Source of the DNA: Xenorhabdus beddingii
GTDB lineage: Bacteria > Pseudomonadota > Gammaproteobacteria > Enterobacterales > Enterobacteriaceae
DNA length: 64,000 nt
Reading direction: 5' to 3'
NCBI RefSeq assembly: GCF_002127545.1
Contig: NZ_MUBK01000024.1
Span: forward strand, 1 to 64,000
Shown: positions 24,674-33,604 of the stretch, in pieces
How positions within the stretch are numbered: the stretch's first letter is position 1
How the letters are laid out: every line of letters begins with the position of its first letter
Position numbers and translations under genes: made by a program
The notes under the pieces: model-generated
Databases searched by the model: none
What the model was told of the DNA's origin: nothing
The model's input: only the letters and a program-made list of their open reading frames with translations

Positions 24674-25441
24674 TTATATATCAACAATATGGAGTTTCAG
24701 CCCTATTTCCTGCAATTGCTGCTGTTCTGGCATAGCTAACAGTCCATCACATACTATGTCATTCAAACTTGAGAGTGAGCAGATACGAAACATGCCATAT
24801 TTTCCATACTTACTACTATCTGAAATTAATATCTTCCTACGGGCAATTTCTAACAACATCTGTTTCACAAAAACTTTTTCTTCATGAGGAGTAGAAACTC
24901 CATGCTCAAGATCCCACGAACTGGTACTGATAAATGCAATATCTATATTTAGAGTACGCAATACCATAGCTGCCGTATTCCCGACACACGAATAATTGCG
25001 TTTGTCCACCTGCCCTCCAGTGTGAAATAAGTTCAGTTGTGGCTTATTCATCAAATATTGGGTGATCGAAAAGTCATTCGTAACAATCGTCAAGTTGAAA
25101 CGTTCTGCCAATACCTGAGCAATTTCAAATGTTGTAGTTCCCGCATCCAGATAAACCACTTGTCCATCTTTTACCAATGAAGCTGCATATTTGCCTAGCG
25201 CACGCTTATTGCGATGATTGATGAGCGCTTTTTCACTCCATGGTAATTCTTGTCGTAAAGCATCGTTTAACTGAACGCCACCAGTGATACTAATTACTTT
25301 CCCTTCATCTTCTAAAATGCGGATATCCCTTCTTACAGTCATATGCGAGACGTTTAGCAATTCAACTAATGCGCCAATGGAAACCGTTCTATGTTCATGT
25401 AAGTGGCGATAAATAAAATCTCTGCGTTCTGGAGGACTCAT
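24674..25441 (-). CDS. DeoR-family transcriptional regulator
   Basis: This 255-residue regulator has an N-terminal DeoR-type winged helix-turn-helix (RRDFIYRHLHEH...VSIGALVELLNVSHMTVRRDIRILE, roughly residues 5-50, quoted in part). The C-terminal DeoR sensor domain has the motif VYLDAGTTTFEIA (about 97-109) and VTNDF (about 126-130), which binds phosphorylated sugar effectors. ATG 25441 is chosen for its AGGAGA ribosome site. It sits within the acid-sugar operon between otnI and the permeases and probably controls it, as YgbI is presumed to do in E. coli. Confidence 0.88.
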   Translation of the reverse strand: MSPPERRDFIYRHLHEHRTVSIGALVELLNVSHMTVRRDIRILEDEGKVISITGGVQLNDALRQELPWSEKALINHRNKRALGKYAASLVKDGQVVYLDAGTTTFEIAQVLAERFNLTIVTNDFSITQYLMNKPQLNLFHTGGQVDKRNYSCVGNTAAMVLRTLNIDIAFISTSSWDLEHGVSTPHEEKVFVKQMLLEIARRKILISDSSKYGKYGMFRICSLSSLNDIVCDGLLAMPEQQQLQEIGLKLHIVDI

Positions 25442-25468
25442 TACTTCTCCTGCTACATTACCGCACAA

Positions 25469-26248
25469 TCATGATTGGGCTTTTACCAGCCACCCAAGCC
25501 CTTTCTCCGTATGGCCTACCGGATAATATTCACATCCGAGCCACCCCTGATATCCCATTTCATCCAACTTTTTAAACAGCCAGAAATAATTAACTTCACC
25601 ACTATCAGGTTCATGGCGTTCTGGTACTGAAGCAATCTGAATGTGGCTAAACTTCCCCCACAATCGTTCTATCGTCCGCAGTAGATCACCTTCCATAATC
25701 TGGCAATGGTAAAGATCCAATTGAATAAAGACATTTTTTCGATCAATAACCTCCAACAACGATTCGGCTTGCCTTTGTGTTGTCAAAAAATAACCGGGCA
25801 TATCGCGAATATTAATCGGTTCAATTAAGACTTTAATATCATGTTCAGCCATCACATCCGCAGCATACTGAATATTTGTGATATAACATTCACGTTGTTG
25901 TTCCTGCGTAAACTGCCTGTCCCATTTTCCAGCCATTGCATGAACTTGTTTACAATCCAATGCCAATGCATATTCCAGAGCTTTATTAACCCCTTTCGAA
26001 AAAGATTTTTCACTCCCCGGCAAACAAGCTATCCCCCTATCACCGGCATTCCAGTTTCCTGCTGGCATATTAAATAGCACTTGTGTGAGTTGGTATTTTT
26101 CCAATAAAACAGCAAGTTCTTGTGCTGACTCTTCATAAGGAAACAAGTATTCAACACCTTTGAAACCGGCGTTTGAAGCCAAAACAAAACGTTCAGTAAA
26201 CGGAACCTCGTTAAACATTACGCTCAAATTTGCTGCAAATTTAGCCAT
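25469..26248 (-). CDS. otnI: 2-oxo-tetronate isomerase OtnI (hydroxypyruvate isomerase family)
   Basis: OtnI is a TIM-barrel enzyme of the hydroxypyruvate isomerase/YgbM family. In the acid-sugar pathway it interconverts 2-oxo- and 3-oxo-tetronate. The 259-residue protein has the family start MAKFAANLSVMFNEVPF and the metal-site residues in VLIEPIN (Glu), IQLDLYHCQI (Asp/His), SVPERHEPD and GCEYYP (Glu). ATG 26248 has GAAGAG upstream. It lies 27 bp before deoR and 140 bp after otnK. In E. coli the decarboxylase ygbL/otnC lies between these genes; here it is absent. Confidence 0.88.
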   Translation of the reverse strand: MAKFAANLSVMFNEVPFTERFVLASNAGFKGVEYLFPYEESAQELAVLLEKYQLTQVLFNMPAGNWNAGDRGIACLPGSEKSFSKGVNKALEYALALDCKQVHAMAGKWDRQFTQEQQRECYITNIQYAADVMAEHDIKVLIEPINIRDMPGYFLTTQRQAESLLEVIDRKNVFIQLDLYHCQIMEGDLLRTIERLWGKFSHIQIASVPERHEPDSGEVNYFWLFKKLDEMGYQGWLGCEYYPVGHTEKGLGWLVKAQS

Positions 26249-26388
26249 AGCCAACTCTTCATTATTATCTGGTATAATTCGCTTTCAGTTTTTTATGTTG
26301 AACTTTAATTAATCCAATCATTCTCTAAATAGAAGAGATTCCATCACAGACCAGCACCTACCCCGCTAATATTGCATACAAATCTTAC

Positions 26389-27663
26389 TCATTTGTGAAA
26401 AACTTCTTGTGCAAGTAGAAAGAAATTTTCTCCACCAAAATTGCCTGATTTCAAGGCTAGCCAACAATCGTTCTGTAAACTACGCACCCAAGGAACCCCT
26501 GGTACAATAGACGCACCAATACTAATTTCATGAATTTCTAAACTTTGCACGATCTGGGCGGAAGTTTCCCCACCCGCGACAATAAAGGTATTGAATCCTT
26601 GTTGTTTCAATTCATTAACGATCTCAGCAAAGACCTGTTCAATGGAATGACTCGCTTTGATAATCCCATACTGCTGCTGAATCATTTCCAACGATTTAGG
26701 GGACTGCGTAGAATATAATATTGGCGCTAATCCATCTTCTGGTTGCTGGATAACCCAATTTGCCAATTGGCTGGCATATCCAGAATTATTAATACATTCC
26801 TCAACATTCAATGCCATGCCCGGTGCAATTTTTTTATATTCAATGACTTGCTGATTTGTCATGACAGAGCAACTTCCCGAAAGAATAACCGTCCTTCTAC
26901 CTATGGCTGGTGGAGTCTCCCCAATTGTCGTCGCTTCCAAAGCGTCCCCTGAATGGTAACTCGCTAATGCCGCCCCCAAACCGGAACCACCTGTCACCAG
27001 TACCATATCCGATGCAACTTGAGCAATGGGGACCAAATCCTCCATTATCATTGCATCAACAACCGCATAGCGAATACCATTTTGGCGTAGTGAATTAAGA
27101 TGATGACGAATAGCCAGTTTTCCTTGACGAACACAATCAAGATTGACTAATCCTGCTCTCCCTTTTGCTTGCTGTTCTATCAACCGCAGCAAATTAGCAT
27201 CTTTCATCGGAGTAACAGGATGATATTGCATTCCACTTTCATTCAGTAATTGCCCGTTAACAAATAAATGTCCATGTACAACTGTCCTTCCGTTGATTGG
27301 AAGTGCCGGGCAAATCAGGCTAATATCGGCTTGGAGTTCATCCATCAAGGCATCTATGACTGGGCCAATATTTCCTTCTGATGTAGAGTCGAATGTAGAA
27401 CAATATTTGAAAAACAGCTGTCGGCAACCCGCTTTATGCCGTAACCAATGGCAAGATCTCAGTGATTGAAGAATCGATTCAGCTGCAGGGCAAGAGCGAA
27501 TTTTTAAGCTAATTACAACAGCATCTGCATCATATGGAATAAGTGTATTCTCATCTGGAACCCCCAACAGCTGGACAACTTTCCAACCACTTTGCACCAT
27601 AAAACTGGCTATATCTGTTGCTCCAGTGAAATCATCAGCAATCACGCCCAATTTGATAGTCAT
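26389..27663 (-). CDS. otnK: 3-oxo-tetronate kinase OtnK (DUF1537 family)
   Basis: OtnK is an ATP-dependent kinase of the four-carbon acid-sugar kinase (DUF1537) family that phosphorylates 3-oxo-tetronate to its 4-phosphate. The 424-residue protein has the N-terminal substrate-binding domain with IADDFTGATDIASF (about residues 7-20) and the C-terminal nucleotide-binding domain with VAGGETSAQIVQSL (about 366-379). Its ATG overlaps the ltnD stop by 4 bp (ATGA), showing translational coupling. Length matches the family. Confidence 0.9.
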   Translation of the reverse strand: MTIKLGVIADDFTGATDIASFMVQSGWKVVQLLGVPDENTLIPYDADAVVISLKIRSCPAAESILQSLRSCHWLRHKAGCRQLFFKYCSTFDSTSEGNIGPVIDALMDELQADISLICPALPINGRTVVHGHLFVNGQLLNESGMQYHPVTPMKDANLLRLIEQQAKGRAGLVNLDCVRQGKLAIRHHLNSLRQNGIRYAVVDAMIMEDLVPIAQVASDMVLVTGGSGLGAALASYHSGDALEATTIGETPPAIGRRTVILSGSCSVMTNQQVIEYKKIAPGMALNVEECINNSGYASQLANWVIQQPEDGLAPILYSTQSPKSLEMIQQQYGIIKASHSIEQVFAEIVNELKQQGFNTFIVAGGETSAQIVQSLEIHEISIGASIVPGVPWVRSLQNDCWLALKSGNFGGENFFLLAQEVFHK

Positions 27664-28568
27664 GATTTTCTCTCTGGTAAATTGATTCCTTTGAACGTCT
27701 TAATCACCGCACTATCATCCCACTGCCCTAGTCCCTCATTGCTAGCCGCTAAAAACATCTGATGTGCCGTTGCCGCCATTGGCAGAGGAAATTTCATCGC
27801 TTTGCCTGCTTCGAGCACTATTCCCAAATCTTTAACAAAAATATCTACGGAAGATTGAGGTGTATAATCTCCTGACAGAATATGAGGAACACGGTTTTCA
27901 AACATCCATGAATTTCCCGCTGCATGAGTTACAATGTCATACATTAAGTTCAATGGAATGCCCGCTTTGGCGGCAAGCGCCATACTTTCTGCCGCAACAG
28001 CAATATGTACGCCTGCCAATAATTGATGAATCATTTTAACGGTTGACCCCTGACCGATTTCAGAACCGATATAATAAATACGTTCTGCAATCACATCCAA
28101 AATCGGTCTGAGTTGTTCAAACAACTCAGAAGGGCCTGAAGCCATAACCGTTAATTGTCCTTGGAGAGCCTTTTGTGCCCCCCCTGAAATTGGCGCATCA
28201 AGCATTTTAATATGATATTTGTGCAAACGGTTGGCAAAATCTTGTGCCTGTTCAGTGGATACAGTGCTATGTAAGACAACCGCTGTATCCACATTTAGTT
28301 GATTAACTAATGGTGTTTCTCCACCAAACAGGATGTGCTCAATTTGGCTTCCGTTAACCACAACCAATAAAAGCACATCCAGTTCCTTGCACCACTGGGC
28401 AGCGCTATCAGCGACACCTATTGCTCCTATCTGTTTGAGTTGCTCACACGCTTTGATATTTAAATCAAAGCCATAAGTTGGAATACCTTCCCTTATTAAG
28501 GACTGTGCGATTCCCATTCCCATCGCTCCCAGCCCTATAACCCCTATTTTTTGTATAGAATTATTCAT
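27660..28568 (-). CDS. ltnD: L-threonate dehydrogenase LtnD
   Basis: LtnD is an NAD-dependent dehydrogenase of the beta-hydroxyacid dehydrogenase family that oxidises L-threonate (or D-erythronate in relatives) to 2-oxo-tetronate. The 302-residue protein has the Rossmann loop GVIGLGAMGMGIA (about residues 9-21), the substrate loop APISGGAQKALQGQL (about 124-138) and the catalytic lysine in STVKMIHQLL (about 174). The ATG at 28568 has an AGGGA ribosome site. It is first in the operon and heads the pathway. Specificity for threonate rather than erythronate is inferred. Confidence 0.87.
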   Translation of the reverse strand: MNNSIQKIGVIGLGAMGMGIAQSLIREGIPTYGFDLNIKACEQLKQIGAIGVADSAAQWCKELDVLLLVVVNGSQIEHILFGGETPLVNQLNVDTAVVLHSTVSTEQAQDFANRLHKYHIKMLDAPISGGAQKALQGQLTVMASGPSELFEQLRPILDVIAERIYYIGSEIGQGSTVKMIHQLLAGVHIAVAAESMALAAKAGIPLNLMYDIVTHAAGNSWMFENRVPHILSGDYTPQSSVDIFVKDLGIVLEAGKAMKFPLPMAATAHQMFLAASNEGLGQWDDSAVIKTFKGINLPERKS

Positions 28569-28616
28569 GAGGTTCCCTGGTGTTGTATGTCGATTTGTTA
28601 CCTTTGTAATCTTCAC

Positions 28617-28968
28617 ATAGATAATTTCACAAAAAAATGATGGACATCACATTCATTGTTTATATTTAACGACACAGACAATTACCAACAAGTTGATTTT
28701 AAACAAAATTAAATGAAGTCGTAAAAAATCACATTTCACAGACTGGTGTGAAAAAAATGCAGATAACATAAGGGAAACTACTCAATATCTAAATCCGCTT
28801 TCATCATCTAGATTAAGATGCATTTAAAATATTATGCTACTGTAATAGTTAAATCTGTCACTCATCGTTATCTCATAACATTTCTACTGCTTTATTCCTG
28901 TATATGTACCTAAATAAGCGTTTTATCTGGTCAAGCCGATAAAACCTCAACAAAAGTGGAGAGTTACA
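28617..28968. other. Intergenic region between ltnD and yidB
   Basis: This A/T-rich region of about 350 bp must contain the leftward promoter of the acid-sugar operon and the rightward promoter of the DUF937 gene. Several TCACA/TGTGA half-sites occur (28,640-28,760) but none forms a standard CRP site. No RNA gene or repeat was recognised. Confidence 0.5.
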
Positions 28969-29361
28969 ATGGGCTTTTTTGATCAAATCGCCAATATGCT
29001 GAGCGGCGGGAAAAATCAGCAACTCCAGCATATGATGGACTGGGTTGAAAGTCAGGGAGGAATAAGTGGGCTGATTGATAAGTTTTCCCAGCAAGGGCTG
29101 GATGGCACTATCCATTCATGGATTGGCTCCGGCGAGAATTTACCGATTCATGCGGATCAGCTTTCTTCTATTTTTGGCTCTTCTACGATCCAACAGTTGG
29201 CAGAAAAAATTGGGATAGCCCCAAATGAAGTCTCTTCTTTGCTTTCCAAACATTTGCCCAATTTCATCGATAAGGTGACGCCAAACGGGGAATTGCCGGA
29301 AAATCTGGATCTAAAATCTGCAGGTATGAATCTATTGAAAGATAAGTTGTTAGGGAAATGA
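28969..29361 (+). CDS. YidB-like DUF937 protein
   Basis: This 130-residue protein resembles E. coli YidB and other DUF937 proteins. It is small, Gly/Gln/Leu-rich and probably cytoplasmic, with the pattern GGISGLIDKFSQQGL followed by SWIGSGENLPI and LGK at the C terminus. A strong GGAGAG ribosome site precedes the ATG. Function is unknown in the family. It is monocistronic and convergent with metE, with a shared inverted-repeat terminator between them. Confidence 0.8.
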   Translation: MGFFDQIANMLSGGKNQQLQHMMDWVESQGGISGLIDKFSQQGLDGTIHSWIGSGENLPIHADQLSSIFGSSTIQQLAEKIGIAPNEVSSLLSKHLPNFIDKVTPNGELPENLDLKSAGMNLLKDKLLGK

Positions 29362-29373
29362 TCTTCTCTTTAA

Positions 29374-29401
29374 CCCGCCACATTTCATTCTCTGTGGCGG
29401 G
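29374..29401. terminator. Terminator between yidB and metE
   Basis: CCCGCCACA and TGTGGCGGG form a perfect 9-bp stem with a 10-base loop in the 90 bp between the convergent genes. A T-rich stretch follows on the plus strand. Confidence 0.75.
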
Positions 29402-29451
29402 CATTTTCAACTTATCTATTCACTTTCAGAATTAACTCATTACTTTCAAGA

Positions 29452-31731
29452 TTAACTATTCAATGAGGAACGTAGACGTTTTGCAGCTTCGACCATGTTC
29501 GCCAGTGCTTGTCTGGTTTCTGTCCAGCCACGGGTTTTCAGGCCGCAGTCCGGGTTGACCCACAAACGTTCAACCGGGATACGATCAGCCGCTTTACGCA
29601 GTAAAGCCTCAATCCATTCAACACTTGGCACGTTGGGTGAGTGAATATCATATACGCCCGGCCCAATTTCATTCGGATAGGAAAAATCTTCGAATGAATC
29701 CAGTAGCTCCATATCCGAACGGGAAGTTTCAATGGTTATCACATCCGCATCCAGTGCTGCAATGGATGGCATGATGTCATTGAACTCGCAGTAACACATA
29801 TGGGTGTGGATTTGGGTATCATCTTCCGCAATGGCTGCACTCAGCTTAAAGGCATCTACCGCCCACTCCAGATATGCCTGCCATTCTTCTCTGCGCAGTG
29901 GCAATCCTTCACGCAGTGCCGGCTCATCAATCTGAATGATGCCAATACCGGCTTTCTGCAAATCATCAACTTCATCACGCAATGCCAGTGCAATCTGTTT
30001 AGCAATGGTTTCACGGCTAACATCTTCCCTCGGGAATGACCAACAGAGAATGGTCACCGGCCCGGTTAACATCCCTTTTACAGGCTTATCAGTCAAGGAT
30101 TGTGCATATGTCGCCCAATCGACGGTGATCGCTTCCGGGCGGCTGATATCGCCAATGATCACGGGGGGTTTTACGCAGCGTGAACCGTAGCTTTGTACCC
30201 AACCATTTTGGGTGAAGATATAACCATCAAAGTGTTCACCGAAATATTCCACCATGTCGTTACGTTCAGCTTCCCCATGCACCAGTACATCCAGCCCCAG
30301 ACGCTCCTGTTCTTGAATCGCCTGCTTGATATGTTCACTGATATTGGTCCGGTAATGCGTACTATCCACCCGCCCTTTTTTGAAATCGAGACGCAAGCCA
30401 CGGATTTCCGTTGTCTGTGGGAATGAACCGATGGTAGTTGTCGGCCACAGTGGTAAGTTATAACGCTGACGCTGAAGTTTGGCACGCTCAGGATATGTCT
30501 GATTGCGTTCACTGTCCTGCGGCTCGATTGCAGCGATACGCTCAGTAACCACCGGATTGTTTACCCTTGTGGAGCTACGACGGGCACGGATCGGCGCACT
30601 ATAGGCATCCAGTTCAGCCTGTTTGCTGCCTTCTGGCGCATTCAGTGCCTGTGACAACAAAGAAAGTTCTGCGCATTTTTGCAAAGCAAAGGCAAACCAG
30701 CTTTTCACTTCATCATCCAACCCGGTTTCATCATTCAGGTCAATCGGGCTATGCAGCAATGAACAGGAAGTCCCAATCCAGATCGCTCTTTTACCCACCA
30801 ATGGCGCGGTAAGCTGGTATTTCTCGCTCAAATCTGCTCGCCAAACATTACGGCCATTAATGACACCCAATGAAAGCAACCAATTGTCTGGCAGTGATTT
30901 CGCCAAATCTTCAAGGGAGTCCTGCCCTGCCACCAAATCAACATGCAGCCCCTGCACTGGCAATGATTTAATCGTCCCCAGATTATGGCCGATGCTATCG
31001 AAATAGGTTGTGAGCAGTAATTTCACTTGCCCCTCAAGAGCCTGATAAGCCGTTGAGAACGCCGCTAGCCACTCTTCCGGCAATTCCAGCACCAGTGCAG
31101 GTTCATCAATCTGTACCCATTCAATGCCACGTTTTGCCAGCTCTGCCAATATTTGCTGGTATACGGGCAGGATATCCGTTAATAAAGACAGACGATCAAA
31201 AGCCTTGCCTTTCACCTTACCCAGCCATAAATAAGTCACGGGTCCCAGCAGAACGGGTTTTATTTTATGCCCTAACGCCAGCGCTTCATCCACTTCATCC
31301 AATAACTGGTTATAACCCAGTTTGAACTCTTGCCCTTCCTGAAATTCAGGTACGATATAGTGATAATTTGTGTTGAACCATTTAGTCATTTCCGAAGCGG
31401 CGGCGGGAGTGCCTGTCGGTGCCCGGCCCCGGGCAATCCGGAACAGGGTGTCCAGATCAATATTGCCATCTTCGTTTTGATGACGTGGAGGAACGTTGCC
31501 CAATAACAAACTTGTGGTCAATACTTGGTCATACCAGGCGAAATCACCCACGGGGACTAAATCAACGCCCGCTTCTTTTTGTTGTTGCCAGTGGCGTGCA
31601 CGCAATTCACGACCTACTTCCAGCAATTCCTGTTGAGAAATTTTGCCTGCCCAATAATTTTCTTGCGCCTTTTTCAGCTCTCTTTTCAAGCCAATACGTG
31701 GAAAGCCCAATGTATGATTCAAAACCGTCAT
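29452..31731 (-). CDS. metE: Cobalamin-independent methionine synthase MetE
   Basis: MetE transfers the methyl group of 5-methyltetrahydropteroyltriglutamate to homocysteine, the last step of methionine synthesis without B12. The 759-residue protein has the duplicated TIM-barrel structure. Its C-terminal half holds zinc and homocysteine ligands in [11 protein letters not shown] (His and Cys, about residues 646-656), [13 protein letters not shown] and [11 protein letters not shown] (Cys, about 727). The N terminus binds folate ([14 protein letters not shown]). It diverges from its activator metR. The intergenic DNA carries tandem MetJ boxes, so it is repressed by MetJ with S-adenosylmethionine and activated by MetR with homocysteine. 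Confidence 0.97.
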   Translation of the reverse strand: MTVLNHTLGFPRIGLKRELKKAQENYWAGKISQQELLEVGRELRARHWQQQKEAGVDLVPVGDFAWYDQVLTTSLLLGNVPPRHQNEDGNIDLDTLFRIARGRAPTGTPAAASEMTKWFNTNYHYIVPEFQEGQEFKLGYNQLLDEVDEALALGHKIKPVLLGPVTYLWLGKVKGKAFDRLSLLTDILPVYQQILAELAKRGIEWVQIDEPALVLELPEEWLAAFSTAYQALEGQVKLLLTTYFDSIGHNLGTIKSLPVQGLHVDLVAGQDSLEDLAKSLPDNWLLSLGVINGRNVWRADLSEKYQLTAPLVGKRAIWIGTSCSLLHSPIDLNDETGLDDEVKSWFAFALQKCAELSLLSQALNAPEGSKQAELDAYSAPIRARRSSTRVNNPVVTERIAAIEPQDSERNQTYPERAKLQRQRYNLPLWPTTTIGSFPQTTEIRGLRLDFKKGRVDSTHYRTNISEHIKQAIQEQERLGLDVLVHGEAERNDMVEYFGEHFDGYIFTQNGWVQSYGSRCVKPPVIIGDISRPEAITVDWATYAQSLTDKPVKGMLTGPVTILCWSFPREDVSRETIAKQIALALRDEVDDLQKAGIGIIQIDEPALREGLPLRREEWQAYLEWAVDAFKLSAAIAEDDTQIHTHMCYCEFNDIMPSIAALDADVITIETSRSDMELLDSFEDFSYPNEIGPGVYDIHSPNVPSVEWIEALLRKAADRIPVERLWVNPDCGLKTRGWTETRQALANMVEAAKRLRSSLNS

Positions 31732-31752
31732 CTTATCACCCCTGAAATTTTT

Positions 31753-31776
31753 AGCCGTCTAGATGTTTACACTTCT
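31753..31776. promoter_or_regulatory. MetJ operator, three tandem met boxes
   Basis: Three consecutive octamers, AGCCGTCT, AGATGTTT and ACACTTCT, match the met-box consensus AGACGTCT at 7, 6 and 6 of 8 positions. Tandem 8-bp phasing is the hallmark of MetJ operators. They lie between metE and metR, just upstream of the metE start. Confidence 0.75.
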
Positions 31777-31840
31777 ATAATCAACATGTAGTGTATAAAC
31801 CACAAGCGCAAATTATTCATTATCAACTTGAAGGTTTTTC

Positions 31841-32797
31841 ATGATCGAACTAAAACATTTAAAAACATTACAGGCATTGAATCACTGCGGATCGCTGGCT
31901 GCGGCTGCAAATTACCTTCATCAAACGCAATCTGCCCTTTCTCATCAATTCAGTGAATTAGAGCATCGGCTGGGGTTCAAGCTATTCATTCGTAAAAGCC
32001 AACCCTTGCGGCTGACATCACAGGGAGAAGTGTTATTAAGGCTGGCGGAACAAGTATTACCTTTGGTTACGGCTTCCCTGCGTGAGTGTCATGAACCGGA
32101 AGAGACAAATCTACGCATTGCCATTGAGTGCCATAGTTGTATTCAGTGGCTGACACCCGCACTTAAACGCTTTCGTGAAAGCTGGCCACAGGTCAACGTG
32201 GATTTTAAATCCGGTGTTACGTTTGACCCTCAACCGGCTCTGCAAAAAAGAGAGCTGGATATTGTTCTGACCTCTGACATCATTGCGGACAGTCATCTGC
32301 ATTATACGCCGCTGTTTGATTATGAAGTGAAACTCGTGTTGGCACCGGATCATCCACTGGCAAATAGACGCGATATCCATCCACAAGATCTTGCTTCTGA
32401 AATTCTGCTGATCTATCCCGTTCAACGGCAACGGTTTGATATCTGGCGGCGTTTTCTTGAGCCTGCGGATGTCGTTCCGACATTGAAAACGGTTGATAAT
32501 ACTTTGTTGTTGATCCAAATGGTGGCGGCTCGTTTGGGAATTGCCGCATTGCCACATTGGGCCGTGGAATCATTTGAAAGACAAGGGTTGGTTGTAACCC
32601 AAACGTTAGGGGAAGGGTTATGGAGCAGGTTGTACGCTGCCAACCGAGAAGGAGAGCAACGTCAACCTGCCATTGATACCTTTATTCGTTCTGCCCGCCA
32701 GCACGCGGTGGACAATTTGCCGTTTGTGAAGCGGGTTTCAGTATCCAACGGTGATGCACCCAAAGTGACGCAACAATCAGGCTGCCTCCAATGGTAA
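31841..32797 (+). CDS. metR: LysR-type methionine regulator MetR
   Basis: MetR activates metE and other methionine genes, with homocysteine as co-effector. The 318-residue protein has the N-terminal LysR helix-turn-helix ([20 protein letters not shown], about residues 16-35). The C-terminal effector domain begins near residue 90 and includes the conserved [21 protein letters not shown]5-TTCA motif, the MetR consensus, overlaps its own start codon (31829-31841); this may be an autoregulatory site or coincidence. Its last 116 bp overlap the convergent yigM gene. Confidence 0.95.
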   Translation: MIELKHLKTLQALNHCGSLAAAANYLHQTQSALSHQFSELEHRLGFKLFIRKSQPLRLTSQGEVLLRLAEQVLPLVTASLRECHEPEETNLRIAIECHSCIQWLTPALKRFRESWPQVNVDFKSGVTFDPQPALQKRELDIVLTSDIIADSHLHYTPLFDYEVKLVLAPDHPLANRRDIHPQDLASEILLIYPVQRQRFDIWRRFLEPADVVPTLKTVDNTLLLIQMVAARLGIAALPHWAVESFERQGLVVTQTLGEGLWSRLYAANREGEQRQPAIDTFIRSARQHAVDNLPFVKRVSVSNGDAPKVTQQSGCLQW

Positions 32798-33581
32798 AGT
32801 TCAGCCAATCAGGATGCTGCTGCCAAATCGCAAAATTGACCAACAAGCCTGCCGGAACCAGCATATTATTCATAATTGCCAGTGTTCCGGCATCCACTTG
32901 GGTCGCGCCATAGTTCCACATAAAATAGCCAATGCCGGATGCCCCAATGCCTAACCAAATTAGGACGCCCCACTGTATCTGAGTTGTTGGCAATTTTTGT
33001 GGATCACCAAACATCAGCCAGCCAATGGCAGCAACAACACAAGCACCCAGATAGAACCATGAAAACGCTATTTTCTGGGGAATAGGATGGATTTCCATCA
33101 AGCGCTTATACCCAACCTGACCCATCGCAAAGAAAATATTCGCCAATTGCACCAGCACCAAACCAATCCAAAAAGATTCACTCAATCGGTCATAACGAAT
33201 AATTGCTGCGCCCGCCACAGCCAGCAAAGAACTCAGCGCATACCCCCAACGCAGCCGCTGGCGCCCCATCAAATCATAAATGAATGTGACATAAAGTGGG
33301 GTCATGATGGTAAACAGCAAAAACTCTGCCACCGTCAGGTAGTGATACGCGTGAAACACAAATAAGTACATCACACCAAGCTGACAAGCGCCGACAGTCA
33401 TATACAGCAAAATGACTTTCGGCGATAACCCCCGCCAGCGCAAAAAGGGCAAAAATACCATTGCAGCCAGTACTACCCTGACAAACACGGAAAACCAGCT
33501 ATCAACCTGACCGGAGAGATAGACACCGATCAGGCTAAATGAGGCGGCCCACAAAAAAGTTGTGATCGTTAACAGCCACAT
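32682..33581 (-). CDS. yigM: EamA-family transporter YigM (biotin transporter type)
   Basis: YigM is an inner-membrane carrier of the drug/metabolite transporter (EamA) superfamily; the E. coli protein is reported to take up biotin. The 299-residue product has about ten hydrophobic segments in two EamA repeats, with the [18 protein letters not shown] segment in repeat two. The length equals the E. coli protein, so the 116-bp convergent overlap with metR is not obviously due to a lost stop codon. The end of yjcE lies 23 bp upstream on the same strand, which suggests possible read-through. Confidence 0.85.
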   Translation of the reverse strand: MWLLTITTFLWAASFSLIGVYLSGQVDSWFSVFVRVVLAAMVFLPFLRWRGLSPKVILLYMTVGACQLGVMYLFVFHAYHYLTVAEFLLFTIMTPLYVTFIYDLMGRQRLRWGYALSSLLAVAGAAIIRYDRLSESFWIGLVLVQLANIFFAMGQVGYKRLMEIHPIPQKIAFSWFYLGACVVAAIGWLMFGDPQKLPTTQIQWGVLIWLGIGASGIGYFMWNYGATQVDAGTLAIMNNMLVPAGLLVNFAIWQQHPDWLNFTIGGSLIVASLWVHHRWILKPASQTANCPPRAGGQNE

Positions 33582-33604
33582 AATTTATTGGTCTTTACCT
33601 ATTT

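Noticed and set aside
28640-28760. Several TGTGA/TCACA half-sites upstream of ltnD as CRP sites
   Set aside because: No pair has the 6-bp spacer of a standard CRP site, so none is listed.
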